From NCBI RefSeq assembly GCF_002159495.1, contig NZ_NFIT01000003.1, positions 1 through 64,000 on the forward strand: DNA of 64,000 bases. The letters are read 5' to 3'. This DNA is from Olsenella sp. An293. Its GTDB lineage: Bacteria > Actinomycetota > Coriobacteriia > Coriobacteriales > Atopobiaceae. This document shows, piece after piece, positions 16,206 through 24,187 of this stretch. A model generated the notes under the pieces. It had not been told where the DNA came from. It did not search any database and saw nothing but the letters and a program-made list of their open reading frames with translations. The position numbers and the translations under genes are program-made. Every line of letters starts with the position of its first letter. Position 1 is the stretch's first letter.

Positions 16206-18158
16206 ATGAGCTTCAAGATGCGTGCGGTGGCTGTCGCCGCCGGGCTGGGGCTGGCGCTTGCGGTTGCGCCCGGCGCGGCTCTGGCGGACGACCTCGCGTC
16301 CCTGACCGTGACGGAGACCCCGGAAGTCTCTGTCATCGCGGCGCAGGACGCGACGGACGGCCCCGAGGCTTCCGTTCCGGCAGGCGAGAAGGACCTGCCG
16401 CCGGCGGTCGTGACCGAGGCACAGACCGACGTGAGTGACGCCCCGGAGGCGCCCGCCACGGAGACCGAGATCGAGATGCCCGTCATCGAGCCTGGCGCCG
16501 ACGAGGGCGTGACGTCCGACGACGCCCTTCCCGAGCAGGGTCTTCCCGACGGCGACGCCCCGGTCGAGATCCCGGTTGCCGACAAGGCCGAGCCCACGAC
16601 CGACGCTCCGGTCACCGGCGAGACCGTCACCGATGACGGGCTCGCCGTTGTCGTCGACGAGGTCGCAGCCGACGAGACCGCCGCCGCCGATGCCGTCACC
16701 GACGCCGACGAGGCCGTCACCGACGACGGAGCCACGGCCGACGACTCCGTCTCGCTGAACGCCCCCGTGCTCCCTGCGGTCGGCTGGACCGGCAACTCCT
16801 ACTGGGACGGCGTGACCAACCCCGACGGCACCCCGCGCCCCTACACCGGCTGGGTCGTCGACGACCACGACGGCCAGGGCCTCCAGCGCTACTGGGTGGT
16901 CAACGGCGAGAAGCTGCAGAGCGGCCTGTTCGACGCCGGCGCCGACGGCTGGGGCTACGTCCGCGACGACTACGGCTGGGTCCTGCGCGGCATCTACTAC
17001 GCCGGCGACCTCATCTACATCGCCAACAACGACGGCCGCCTGCTCGATCCCGGCTGGACCGTCACGGGCGAGTTCACGGGCGGCGAGCTGCAGCGCTACT
17101 ACGTGGAGGCCGACCACGCCATCCACCGCGGCTACTCGGAGAGCGGCGGCTACGGCCACTACGTCACCGACCAGGGCTACGTCGCGCGCGGCAAGGCGCA
17201 GACCGACGGTGACGTGGTGCTCGCCAACAACGACGGCGTCGTCGAGAGCGGCGGCTGGCTCGTGACCGGCGCCTACGACGGCGGCGTCATGCAGCGCTAC
17301 TACGTCGACCCCGAGACCCACACCGCCAAGACCGGCCTGTTCACCGTCGACGGCAACAACTACTACGGCCTCTTCGGCGACGGCTACGTCCTGCGCGGCA
17401 AGGACGTCTGGGACAGCACGCACGTGCTTCTCGGCAACAACGACGGCGTGCTCCTCTCGACCCCCGGCTGGGTCGTGACCGGCGAGTACGACGGCGGCGT
17501 CCTCCAGCGCTACTGGATCGACGAGCTCGACTACTGGGACGGCTTCTTCGCCGCGCTCACGGGCGTCTTCAACGTTGACGGCAACAACTACTACGGCGAG
17601 AGCGAGCAGGGCTACGTCCGCCGCAACGGCCACGCCTGGGTCATCGAGCACGACCACTACACGGGCGAGTGGTGCATGGCCAACAACGACGGCGTCCTTA
17701 CGCCCGACCAGTCCGCGTACGCCGACACGGTCAACAGCTACATCAAGAGCATCATCGCCTACGCCGAGGACGACTCCCACGGCTACGACCAGGTCTGGCG
17801 CTGGGGCGAGAAGGGCGACTACGACTGCTCCTCGCTCGTCATCACTTGCCTGCGCGAGGCGGGCCTCGAGACCGGCTGGGCCACCTACACCGGCGACATG
17901 CGCTACTCGCTCACGACCTACGAGTTTGTGTGGATCTCCGACCCCTCCGAGCTCGTTCGCGGCGACATCCTCCTCAACGAGACCTATCACACGGCGATCT
18001 ATCTCGGCGACGGCATGATGGCGCACGCCTCCGGCAACGAGTTCGGCACCGCCACGGGCGGCCAGCCCGGCGACCAGACCGGTCGAGAGATCTGCGTCCG
18101 CAGCTACTACGACTATCCGTGGGACGGCGTTCTGCGCCTCAAGACCTACGTGGCGTAG
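16206..18158 (+). CDS. Secreted NlpC/P60-type peptidase with cell-wall-binding-like repeats
   Basis: A 650-residue exported protein. A signal peptide (about 1-28, ending ALADD) is followed by an acidic, Thr/Ala/Asp/Glu-rich linker to about residue 205. Four to five repeats of about 60 residues follow, built on GWVVTGEYDGGVLQRYW, GNNYYG, GYVLRG and NNDGVL. The C-terminal domain has the NlpC/P60 or CHAP-like pattern YDCSSLVITCL (catalytic Cys near 541), YHTAIYLGDG (His near 595) and MAHASGNE (about 605-612). It probably cuts peptidoglycan peptides while the repeats hold it to the wall or to glycan. The ATG at 16206 follows AGGAGG. A strong terminator follows. Confidence 0.85.
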   Translation: MSFKMRAVAVAAGLGLALAVAPGAALADDLASLTVTETPEVSVIAAQDATDGPEASVPAGEKDLPPAVVTEAQTDVSDAPEAPATETEIEMPVIEPGADEGVTSDDALPEQGLPDGDAPVEIPVADKAEPTTDAPVTGETVTDDGLAVVVDEVAADETAAADAVTDADEAVTDDGATADDSVSLNAPVLPAVGWTGNSYWDGVTNPDGTPRPYTGWVVDDHDGQGLQRYWVVNGEKLQSGLFDAGADGWGYVRDDYGWVLRGIYYAGDLIYIANNDGRLLDPGWTVTGEFTGGELQRYYVEADHAIHRGYSESGGYGHYVTDQGYVARGKAQTDGDVVLANNDGVVESGGWLVTGAYDGGVMQRYYVDPETHTAKTGLFTVDGNNYYGLFGDGYVLRGKDVWDSTHVLLGNNDGVLLSTPGWVVTGEYDGGVLQRYWIDELDYWDGFFAALTGVFNVDGNNYYGESEQGYVRRNGHAWVIEHDHYTGEWCMANNDGVLTPDQSAYADTVNSYIKSIIAYAEDDSHGYDQVWRWGEKGDYDCSSLVITCLREAGLETGWATYTGDMRYSLTTYEFVWISDPSELVRGDILLNETYHTAIYLGDGMMAHASGNEFGTATGGQPGDQTGREICVRSYYDYPWDGVLRLKTYVA

Positions 18159-18182
18159 CGCCTTCGCAAGCGGTTTTCCTCG

Positions 18183-18213
18183 GGGGGCGGACCGGGAGGT
18201 CCGCCCCCTTTTT
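18183..18213 (+). terminator. Rho-independent terminator
   Basis: A perfect 11-bp stem GGGGGCGGACC/GGTCCGCCCCC with loop GGGA and five T residues follows the NlpC/P60 gene. Confidence 0.9.
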
Positions 18214-18282
18214 CTGCCGCATCAGGGGCGGGCGAGACGTGGGTATACTCCGGGAAGAGCCCAGAGGAGGGAGGGACGCCCC

Positions 18283-19092
18283 ATGTTCGAAAACGTACCC
18301 CAGGCGCTGACGTGGGCCGCGCTCGGCTGCGGCTTCACGTGGCTCATGACCACGGCCGGCTCCGCCGTCGTGTTCTTCTTTCGCTCCGAGCGCAAGCTCA
18401 TGCACCACATCTTTCTTGGCTTCGCCGCGGGCGTCATGGTGGCGGCAAGCGTGTGGTCGCTGCTCAACCCGGCGATCGAGCAGGCCGAGGGCCAGGGCGT
18501 GCCGGGCTGGCTGCCGGCTGCGGGCGGCTTTCTTCTTGGCGTCGCCTTTTTGATGGCCCTCGACACGCTCCTCCCGCACCTGCACGCGGGCTCCGAGGAG
18601 CCGGAGGGCGTGCCCTCGGGCTGGAAGCGCACGACGCTGCTCGTCTCGGCCGTGACGCTGCACAACATCCCCGAGGGCATGTCCGTCGGTCTGCTCTTTG
18701 CGATGGCCGCGCAATCGGCCGGGGCGGCGGGGGAGACCTACCTCGGCATGGCGTTCGCGCTTGCCGCGGGCATCGGGCTTCAGAACTTCCCGGAGGGCGC
18801 GGCGATCTCGCTGCCGCTTGCGCGCGAGGGCATGAGCCGTCGCCGCGCGTTTCTCGCGGGCAGCCTCTCCGGCATCGTCGAGCCGATCTTCGGGGTCGCC
18901 GTGGTGCTTGCGAGCGGCTGGATCTCCCCGTACATGCCGTGGCTCCTGGCGTTCGCCGCCGGCGCGATGATCTACGTGGTGGTGGAGGAGCTCATCCCCG
19001 AGGCTCACCTCGGCGAGCACTCCAACGTCGGCACGCTCGGCTTCATCGTCGGCTTCGTCGTGATGATGGTTCTCGACGTCGCGCTGGGGTGA
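18283..19092 (+). CDS. ZIP family metal transporter
   Basis: A 269-residue, eight-helix transporter that moves zinc or other divalent metals into the cytoplasm. The two metal-site helices carry HNIPEG (about 127-132) and QNFPEG (about 167-172), and EPIFG lies in the next helix. Replacement of the second His by Gln in QNFPEG is seen in some ZupT/GufA relatives and may alter metal choice. The ATG at 18283 follows an AGGAGGGAGG-rich site. It may belong functionally with the nearby feo genes, but no shared operator is clear. Confidence 0.92.
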   Translation: MFENVPQALTWAALGCGFTWLMTTAGSAVVFFFRSERKLMHHIFLGFAAGVMVAASVWSLLNPAIEQAEGQGVPGWLPAAGGFLLGVAFLMALDTLLPHLHAGSEEPEGVPSGWKRTTLLVSAVTLHNIPEGMSVGLLFAMAAQSAGAAGETYLGMAFALAAGIGLQNFPEGAAISLPLAREGMSRRRAFLAGSLSGIVEPIFGVAVVLASGWISPYMPWLLAFAAGAMIYVVVEELIPEAHLGEHSNVGTLGFIVGFVVMMVLDVALG

Positions 19093-19271
19093 CAATAGTA
19101 AGACCTGGCTAACTTATGGAGAACCTGTGACGATGCTCAACCTCGTGCGGAATTAACCAAAGTTAACTTATTCTAACAACGTGCCGAGAAGAACGCGACT
19201 CGATTCCGGCACCGCATCGTTTAACCCTGCCCGAGCGACGGCCCCTCTCCCCGTCGCGCACGGCGACCCCA

Positions 19272-19305
19272 GCGCCACCTGCCACCCCCTCACGGCAGGT
19301 GGCGC
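19272..19305. repeat. GC hairpin GCGCCACCTGCC
   Basis: Perfect 12-bp arms GCGCCACCTGCC and GGCAGGTGGCGC around 10 nt, then AACTCTTATACTTTG. It may terminate read-through from the ZIP gene. Confidence 0.6.
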
Positions 19306-19357
19306 AACTCTTATACTTTGGTTTTCCTGGTTGTTGGCGATTTGCGGCTTGAGACGC

Positions 19358-19425
19358 GGAAGGCCCCGGGTTTCCGGAGAGAAGTTCCGCGCAGCGCACT
19401 TCTTGTAGGAAACCCGGGGCCTTCC
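19358..19425. repeat. Large hairpin downstream of gpmA
   Basis: Perfect 18-bp arms (19358-19375 and 19408-19425) surround a loop containing a second pair, AGAAGT/ACTTCT. It lies between convergent genes and could act as a bidirectional terminator, although neither side has a T-tract. Confidence 0.7.
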
Positions 19426-19451
19426 CCTTCGCGTTCAGAGACGAACGCTTC

Positions 19452-20216
19452 TTACTTCTTTGCCTTGCCCTGGTTGGCGACGGCGTTGATCTTGGCCTCG
19501 ATGGTGGCGGGGTCGCCGATGTAGTGCTTGTCGACGACGTTCCAGTCCTTGTCGAAGGTGTAGGCGCACGGCACGCCGGTCGGGATGTTGACCTCGAGGA
19601 TCTGCTCGGGGGTCAGCTTCTCGAACTGCATGACGAGGGCGCGCAGGGAGTTGCCGTGGGCGGCGATCAGCACGCGCTTGCCGGCCTCCATCTGCGGCTT
19701 GATCTCCTGCTCAAAGTACGGCCAGGCGCGGGCGATGGTGTCCTTGAGGCACTCGGTGTAGGGGAGGTCCTCCTTGGGAACGTCGCGGAACATCTCGAGG
19801 ACGTGCGGGTCGCGCTCGTCGCCGGGCTCGAGGGCGGGCGGGCAGACGTCGAAGGAGCGGCGCCAGATCTTGACCTGGTCCTCGCCGTGCTCGGCGGCGG
19901 CGTCGGCCTTGTTCAGGCCCTGGAGGGCGCCGTAGTGACGCTCGTTGAGCTGCCAGGCCTTGTGGACGGGCAGCCAGTTGCGGTCGAGCTCGTCGAGCAC
20001 GCAGTTGAGCGTGTGGATGGCGCGCTTGAGAAGCGAGGTGTAGCAGACGTCGAAGTCGTATCCGGCCTCCTTGAGGGCCTTGCCGCCCGCGTGGGCCTCT
20101 TCGCGACCGGTGTCGGTGAGGTCAACGTCGGTCCAGCCGGTGAAGAGGTTGAGCTTGTTCCACTCGGACTCGCCGTGGCGGACGATGACAAGCTGCATGG
20201 TCTGATCGTCGTTCAT
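19452..20216 (-). CDS. gpmA: 2,3-bisphosphoglycerate-dependent phosphoglycerate mutase
   Basis: A 254-residue cytosolic glycolytic enzyme interconverting 3- and 2-phosphoglycerate. The phosphohistidine motif is LVIVRHGESEWN (His14). FTGWTDVDLTDTG, RAIHTLNCVLDELDR, WQLNERHYGALQGLNK and AAHGNSLRAL (second catalytic His) are intact. The ATG at 20216 is preceded by AGAAGGGA; in-frame codons farther upstream have no family match. The gene is divergent from the Cys-rich peptide gene, and TACTAT/TTGGTA-like hexamers upstream give a plausible promoter. Confidence 0.95.
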   Translation of the reverse strand: MNDDQTMQLVIVRHGESEWNKLNLFTGWTDVDLTDTGREEAHAGGKALKEAGYDFDVCYTSLLKRAIHTLNCVLDELDRNWLPVHKAWQLNERHYGALQGLNKADAAAEHGEDQVKIWRRSFDVCPPALEPGDERDPHVLEMFRDVPKEDLPYTECLKDTIARAWPYFEQEIKPQMEAGKRVLIAAHGNSLRALVMQFEKLTPEQILEVNIPTGVPCAYTFDKDWNVVDKHYIGDPATIEAKINAVANQGKAKK

Positions 20217-20341
20217 TGGAGACACGTCCCTTCTCGATGCGGAGTTTGTGCGGCCGGTGCCGCCCAACATGTATAGTATGACGCAATGGGTATAGTTACC
20301 AACGGTTAACATCGAAGTTTCCCGCCAACCGGAGGAATGCC

Positions 20342-20554
20342 ATGGGCCTGACGGACGTCATAGTCATCGCGGTGGTCGCCGTTCTTCTCGCCCTCGCGGT
20401 GCGCTCCGTCGTCCGCGGCAAGGCCGGCGAGTGCTCCTCCTGCGGCAGCAGGGGGTCGTGCTCGGCGCATGAGACGGGAGCTCCCTGCCCCGCCGCGCGC
20501 GACATGCTCAGAAACGTCGAGAAGAGCCTCGGCCCGCGCCCGCCCGAGGGTTGA
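20342..20554 (+). CDS. FeoB-associated Cys-rich membrane peptide
   Basis: A 70-residue protein with one N-terminal membrane helix (DVIVIAVVAVLLALAVRSVV), then CSSCGSRGSCSAHETGAPCP. This matches the FeoB-associated Cys-rich membrane protein family, small partners found near feoB in many anaerobes, probably handling Fe(II) at the membrane. The ATG at 20342 follows GGAGGAA. It is about 4.3 kb from the first feoB and 13 kb from the second, so its partner is uncertain. A 111-bp palindrome begins inside its final codons. Confidence 0.8.
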   Translation: MGLTDVIVIAVVAVLLALAVRSVVRGKAGECSSCGSRGSCSAHETGAPCPAARDMLRNVEKSLGPRPPEG

Positions 20555-20658
20555 CGATCGCGCCGGGTTGACAATCGCGTCAGGTTATATTGTCAACCCT
20601 CCCAGAGGGTTGACAATATAACCTGACGCGATTGTCAACCCGGCGCGATCGTCAACCC
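20548..20658. repeat. Perfect 111-bp palindrome (TTGACAAT family)
   Basis: Two 53-bp arms (20548-20600 and 20606-20658) are exact complements around the loop CCCAG. Each arm contains a 29-bp unit (20568-20596; 20610-20638) bounded by TTGACAAT and ATTGTCAA with core AACCTGACGCG. The left arm overlaps the last codons and stop of the Cys-rich peptide gene. Confidence 0.95.
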
Positions 20659-20751
20659 GCCCCTCGTGAAACAACGGCGAAACACTCATATGAGACGCTG
20701 TCATATGCCGTATGTAACCCCTAGCCGGTTGACCGGGGAGGTACGCCACAG

Positions 20752-22050
20752 ATGAGCAGCGAGAAGGACATCGACTTCGTCCTGAGGACCGTCGAGAAGC
20801 GCGACATCCGCTTCGTGAGGCTCTGGTTCTCGGACGTTCTTGGAAACCTGAAGTCGTTTGCGATTTCGCCCGAGGAGCTCGAGGAGGCGTTCGAGGAGGG
20901 CATCGGCTTCGACGGCTCGGCCGTCGACGGCTTTGCCTCGCTCGAGGAGTCGGACATGCTCGCCTTCCCGGACCCCAGCACCTTTGCGCTGCTGCCGTGG
21001 CGTCCCAGCGAGTCCGGCGTGGCGCGCGTCTTCTGCGACATCTACACGCCCGCCCGCGAGCCCTTCGAGGGCGACCCGCGCCGCTGCCTCAAGAACGTGT
21101 TCACCCGCGCCGAGGAGCAGGGCTTTGTCCCCAACGTGGGTCCCAAGATGGAGTACTTCTACTTCGACAACGACCTCGACCCCGTGCCGCTGGACAACGC
21201 CGGCTACTTTGACCTCACGCCCATGGACACGGCCAACGACCTGCGCCGCCAGACCACGCTCACCCTCGAGAAGATGTCGATTCCGGTGCAGTACTCCTAT
21301 CACGCCGCAGGCCCCTCCCAAAACGGCGTCGAGCTGCGCTTCACCGAGGCCGTGAGCTGCGCCGACAACATCATGACGGCGCGCCTGGTCATCAAGCAGG
21401 AGGCCTCCACCCAGGGCATGTACGCCTCGTTCATGCCCAAGCCCATCACCACGGCGCCGGGTTCCGCGATGTTCCTCTACCAGTCCCTGCTCGACCACGA
21501 CGGCGAGAACCTCTTCTGGGCGCCCAAGGAGGAGCATGAGGCGCATCTCTCCGAGCTCGCGCAGCACTACATCGCCGGCATCCTCAAGTACGCGCCCGAG
21601 TTCACGCTCGTCACCAACCCCACCGTGAACTCCTACAAGCGCTTCATCTCCACCGGCGAGGTCCCCACGCACGCCACCTGGGGCCGCAAGAACCGCTCCG
21701 CGCTCGTGCGCATCCCCGCGCACAAGCCCGGCAAGCACATCGCCACCCGCATCGAGCTGCGCAGCCCCGACCCCACGGCCAACCCCTACCTCGCCCTCGC
21801 CGCGACGATCGCCGCCGGCCTCAAGGGCATCGAAGAGGGCCTGCCCCTGCCGGAGGAGGCCGCGGGCGGCGAGCGCCTGCCGCACACCCTCGGCGAGGCC
21901 GTCGACCGCTTCGAGTCCTCCGAGCTCATGCGCGAGGTCCTCGGCGACCACATCTTCGACTACCTCGTGCGTGAGAAGCGCGCGGAGTGGTACGAGTACT
22001 GCACCGCCGTCACCGACTGGGAGCGCGAGCACTACTACGGCGGCTTCTAG
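20752..22050 (+). CDS. glnA: Glutamine synthetase type I homologue with altered metal site
   Basis: A 432-residue protein of short GSI type, without an adenylylation loop. FDGSAVDGF, DMLAFPDPSTF, NPTVNSYKRF, NRSALVRIP and RIELRSPDPTANPYL are conserved. By alignment to Bacillus GlnA from memory, four of six metal ligands are replaced: Glu132 by Lys132, Glu189 by Ala185, Glu196 by Gly192 and the MHCxxS His by Phe241. Glu134 and Glu335 remain. It may be a divergent gamma-glutamyl ligase or a non-catalytic homologue, not necessarily the main glutamine synthetase. The ATG at 20752 follows GGGGAGG. A terminator follows; no GlnR-type operator was identified. Confidence 0.8.
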   Translation: MSSEKDIDFVLRTVEKRDIRFVRLWFSDVLGNLKSFAISPEELEEAFEEGIGFDGSAVDGFASLEESDMLAFPDPSTFALLPWRPSESGVARVFCDIYTPAREPFEGDPRRCLKNVFTRAEEQGFVPNVGPKMEYFYFDNDLDPVPLDNAGYFDLTPMDTANDLRRQTTLTLEKMSIPVQYSYHAAGPSQNGVELRFTEAVSCADNIMTARLVIKQEASTQGMYASFMPKPITTAPGSAMFLYQSLLDHDGENLFWAPKEEHEAHLSELAQHYIAGILKYAPEFTLVTNPTVNSYKRFISTGEVPTHATWGRKNRSALVRIPAHKPGKHIATRIELRSPDPTANPYLALAATIAAGLKGIEEGLPLPEEAAGGERLPHTLGEAVDRFESSELMREVLGDHIFDYLVREKRAEWYEYCTAVTDWEREHYYGGF

Positions 22051-22076
22051 CCGATCAGGCCAGACGAGAAGGACGC

Positions 22077-22114
22077 GCCGCCCGGGGCCTCACGGCCTCG
22101 GGCGGCTTGCTCTT
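22077..22114 (+). terminator. Terminator after glnA
   Basis: GCCGCCCGGGGCC (22077-22089) pairs with GGCCTCGGGCGGC (22094-22106) with one G-U pair, followed by TTGCTCTT. Confidence 0.7.
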
Positions 22115-22327
22115 CTCGGCAAGCCGGCGTCCTGGCCCCACCGTTCTTCTCGGCAGATACGTGTCAATCCTGTTAAGAAACGTCCTGTGCCTGAAAAACG
22201 CCCCCGCCAAGGGCGAAACTGAACACTCGGCGACGGACGGGGCATGCGCCCTGACACGGGAAGACCCGTGCCACCGTCGGGAAAGGGCGTGACCACGCGC
22301 CGAAGCTATGGGGGAAGGAACCCTGAC

Positions 22328-23155
22328 ATGAAGCTCTCCTGCCGTTTTGCGGGCGGCCTCGCGGTCGCCTGCGCGCTGGCCCTGTCGATTTCGGGATGCA
22401 GCGGGGGAGGGCAGACGGACGCCCCCACCACCGGTGACGCCTCCGAGGCCGCCTACACCCTCGTCGAGGACGGCACGATCACCGTTGCCTCCGACCTGGC
22501 CAACGCCCCGCTCGACTTCGTGGACGAGAAGACCGGCGAGGCCCAGGGCTTTGAGATCGACCTCATCAACGCCATCGCCGACAAGCTGGGCCTGGAGTGC
22601 GAGGTCCTGCCTGCGATGAAGTTCGACACCATCGTCCCGCTCATCGAGCAGGGCGGCAAGGCCGACGTGGGCGTCTCCAACATCACAATCACCGACGCCC
22701 GCATGGAGCAGGTGGACTTCACCGACTCCTACATGGACTCCAACCAGGGCCTCGTGACGCTCGCGGCGAACGCCGACGTGACCGAGGACGACCTCAACGT
22801 CGAGGGCACCAAGATCGCCGTCCAGGCGGGCACGACCGGCGCGTCCTGGGCCGAGGAGAACCTGGCAGATGCCGAGATCGTGGCGCTCGACGACCCCGTC
22901 GTGGCGGTGACCGGCGTGCAGACCGGCCTCTACGCTGCCGCGGTGGCGGACCTGCCCGTGATGACCTACCTCTGCTCCAACTCGTTCACCGACTGCGCGG
23001 TGGCCATCGAGATCCCCACGGGCGAGCAGTACGGCATCGCCGTCAACAAGGACAACCCCGGCCTCACCGAGGCCATCAACGGCGCCCTGGCCGAGCTCGA
23101 GGAGGAGGGCTACATCTCCGAGCTCGAGGTCAAGTGGCTCGGCGCCGAGCTCTAG
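22328..23155 (+). CDS. Polar amino acid ABC transporter substrate-binding lipoprotein, first
   Basis: A 275-residue periplasmic-binding-protein-like lipoprotein (family 3, polar amino acids). The signal peptide ends LSISGC, a lipobox whose Cys is lipidated. DGTITVASDLANAPLDFVDEKTGEAQGFEIDLINAIADKLGL begins the mature lobe, and FDTIVPLIEQGGKADVGVSNITITDARMEQVDFTDSY is the family hinge signature. The ATG at 22328 lies after AAGGA. It starts an operon with a second binding protein, a permease and an ATPase. Its ligand (Glu, Gln, Asp, Arg or other) cannot be read by eye. Confidence 0.9.
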   Translation: MKLSCRFAGGLAVACALALSISGCSGGGQTDAPTTGDASEAAYTLVEDGTITVASDLANAPLDFVDEKTGEAQGFEIDLINAIADKLGLECEVLPAMKFDTIVPLIEQGGKADVGVSNITITDARMEQVDFTDSYMDSNQGLVTLAANADVTEDDLNVEGTKIAVQAGTTGASWAEENLADAEIVALDDPVVAVTGVQTGLYAAAVADLPVMTYLCSNSFTDCAVAIEIPTGEQYGIAVNKDNPGLTEAINGALAELEEEGYISELEVKWLGAEL

Positions 23156-23218
23156 GCGATACGAGGGGGCAGCCCCTTTGTCTCATTGCACCTTTGACAC
23201 CAATCGGGAGGAACTGAA

Positions 23219-24052
23219 ATGACCAACATGAACAGGCGCAACTTCGTCGCCACCCTCGGCCTCGCCGGCACCGTGCTGCTCGCCGGCTGCAACGGCTCCG
23301 AGCAGCCCGCCGACGACGCCCAGACGACCGACGAGACCACCGAGGAGGCCTCCTACACCCTCGTGAAGGAGGGCGTGCTCACCAACGTGGCCGAGCTCGG
23401 CTTCGCCCCGTTCGAGTACATCGACGAGGACGGCGTGACCGTGGGCTTTGACGTGGACCTCTCCAACGCCATCGCCGAGAAGCTCGGCCTCACCTGCGAG
23501 TGGCTGCCCAACCAGGCCTTCGACACCCTGGTTCCCACCATCGCCCAGGGCGGCAAGGCAGACATCTCCATCGCCGGCATGACCATCGACGACACCCGCC
23601 TCGAGGAGGTCGACTTCTCAGACCCCTACCTCAACTCCAACCAGGGCATCGTCGCGCTCGCCGGCTCCGGCGAGACCTCCGAGACCCTCGACGTCGAGGG
23701 TGTGCAGGTCGCCTGCCAGACCGGCACCACCGGCAACTCCTGGATCGAGGAGAACCTGCCCAACGCCACCTGCGTGCCGCTGGCCGACGTCACGGCCGGC
23801 ATGATGGGCGTCTCCACGGGCCTCTACAAGGCCATGGTCATCGACCTGCCCGTCGCCCAGAACATGATCGCCGAGTCCTTCTCCGACCTCGAGGTCGTCG
23901 AGGAGATTCCCACCGGCGAGCAGTACGGCATCGCCGTCTCCTACGACAACCCGGGCCTCAAGGACGCCATCAACGACGCCCTCGCCCAGATCGAGGAGGA
24001 CGGCACGATGGACGAGCTCAAGCAGAAGTGGTTCGGCACCACCGAGGTCTAG
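23219..24052 (+). CDS. Polar amino acid ABC transporter substrate-binding lipoprotein, second
   Basis: A 277-residue paralogue of the preceding protein. Its signal peptide is MNMNRR-like: NRRNFVATLGLAGTVLLAGC combines a twin-arginine-like RRNF with a lipobox, so Tat export is possible. The lobe motif FDTLVPTIAQGGKADISIAGMTIDDTRLEEVDFSDPYL is conserved, as is PTGEQYGIAVSYDNPGL. The ATG at 23219 follows GGGAGGA; ATG 23228 is an alternative. Two binding proteins feeding one permease suggest broadened substrate range. A perfect palindrome separates this gene from the permease gene. Confidence 0.9.
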   Translation: MTNMNRRNFVATLGLAGTVLLAGCNGSEQPADDAQTTDETTEEASYTLVKEGVLTNVAELGFAPFEYIDEDGVTVGFDVDLSNAIAEKLGLTCEWLPNQAFDTLVPTIAQGGKADISIAGMTIDDTRLEEVDFSDPYLNSNQGIVALAGSGETSETLDVEGVQVACQTGTTGNSWIEENLPNATCVPLADVTAGMMGVSTGLYKAMVIDLPVAQNMIAESFSDLEVVEEIPTGEQYGIAVSYDNPGLKDAINDALAQIEEDGTMDELKQKWFGTTEV

Positions 24053-24072
24053 GCGAGAAGAACGAGCGGGGT

Positions 24073-24167
24073 GCGGCGTGGCAATTTGACAATCTCGTCA
24101 GGTTAAATTGTCACATCGCATGGATGTGACAATTTAACCTGACGAGATTGTCAAATTGCCACGCCGC
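24073..24167. repeat. Perfect 95-bp palindrome (TTGACAAT family)
   Basis: Perfect 45-bp arms (24073-24117 and 24123-24167) around a 5-nt loop. Each arm contains the 29-bp unit with core TTTAACCTGACGAG. It lies inside the amino acid ABC operon between binding protein and permease, so in RNA it would form a very stable hairpin there. Confidence 0.95.
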
Positions 24168-24187
24168 CCGCACGAAACGGAGGAAGC

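Larger units (their letters stand above)
19093..19451. other. 359-bp gap with palindromes, no gene
   Basis: The gap between the ZIP gene and convergent gpmA holds TTAACCAAAGTTAA (19153-19166), a 12-bp-stem hairpin (19272-19305) and an 18-bp-stem hairpin (19358-19425). One GAGAAGAAC motif lies at 19186-19194. Short open frames here lack ribosome-binding sites and recognisable products. Confidence 0.6.

Noticed and set aside
20217-20312. Longer N-terminus for gpmA
   Set aside because: The frame is open upstream, but the added residues (CVILYMLGG and similar) do not match the family, and the ATG at 20216 has its own ribosome-binding site.
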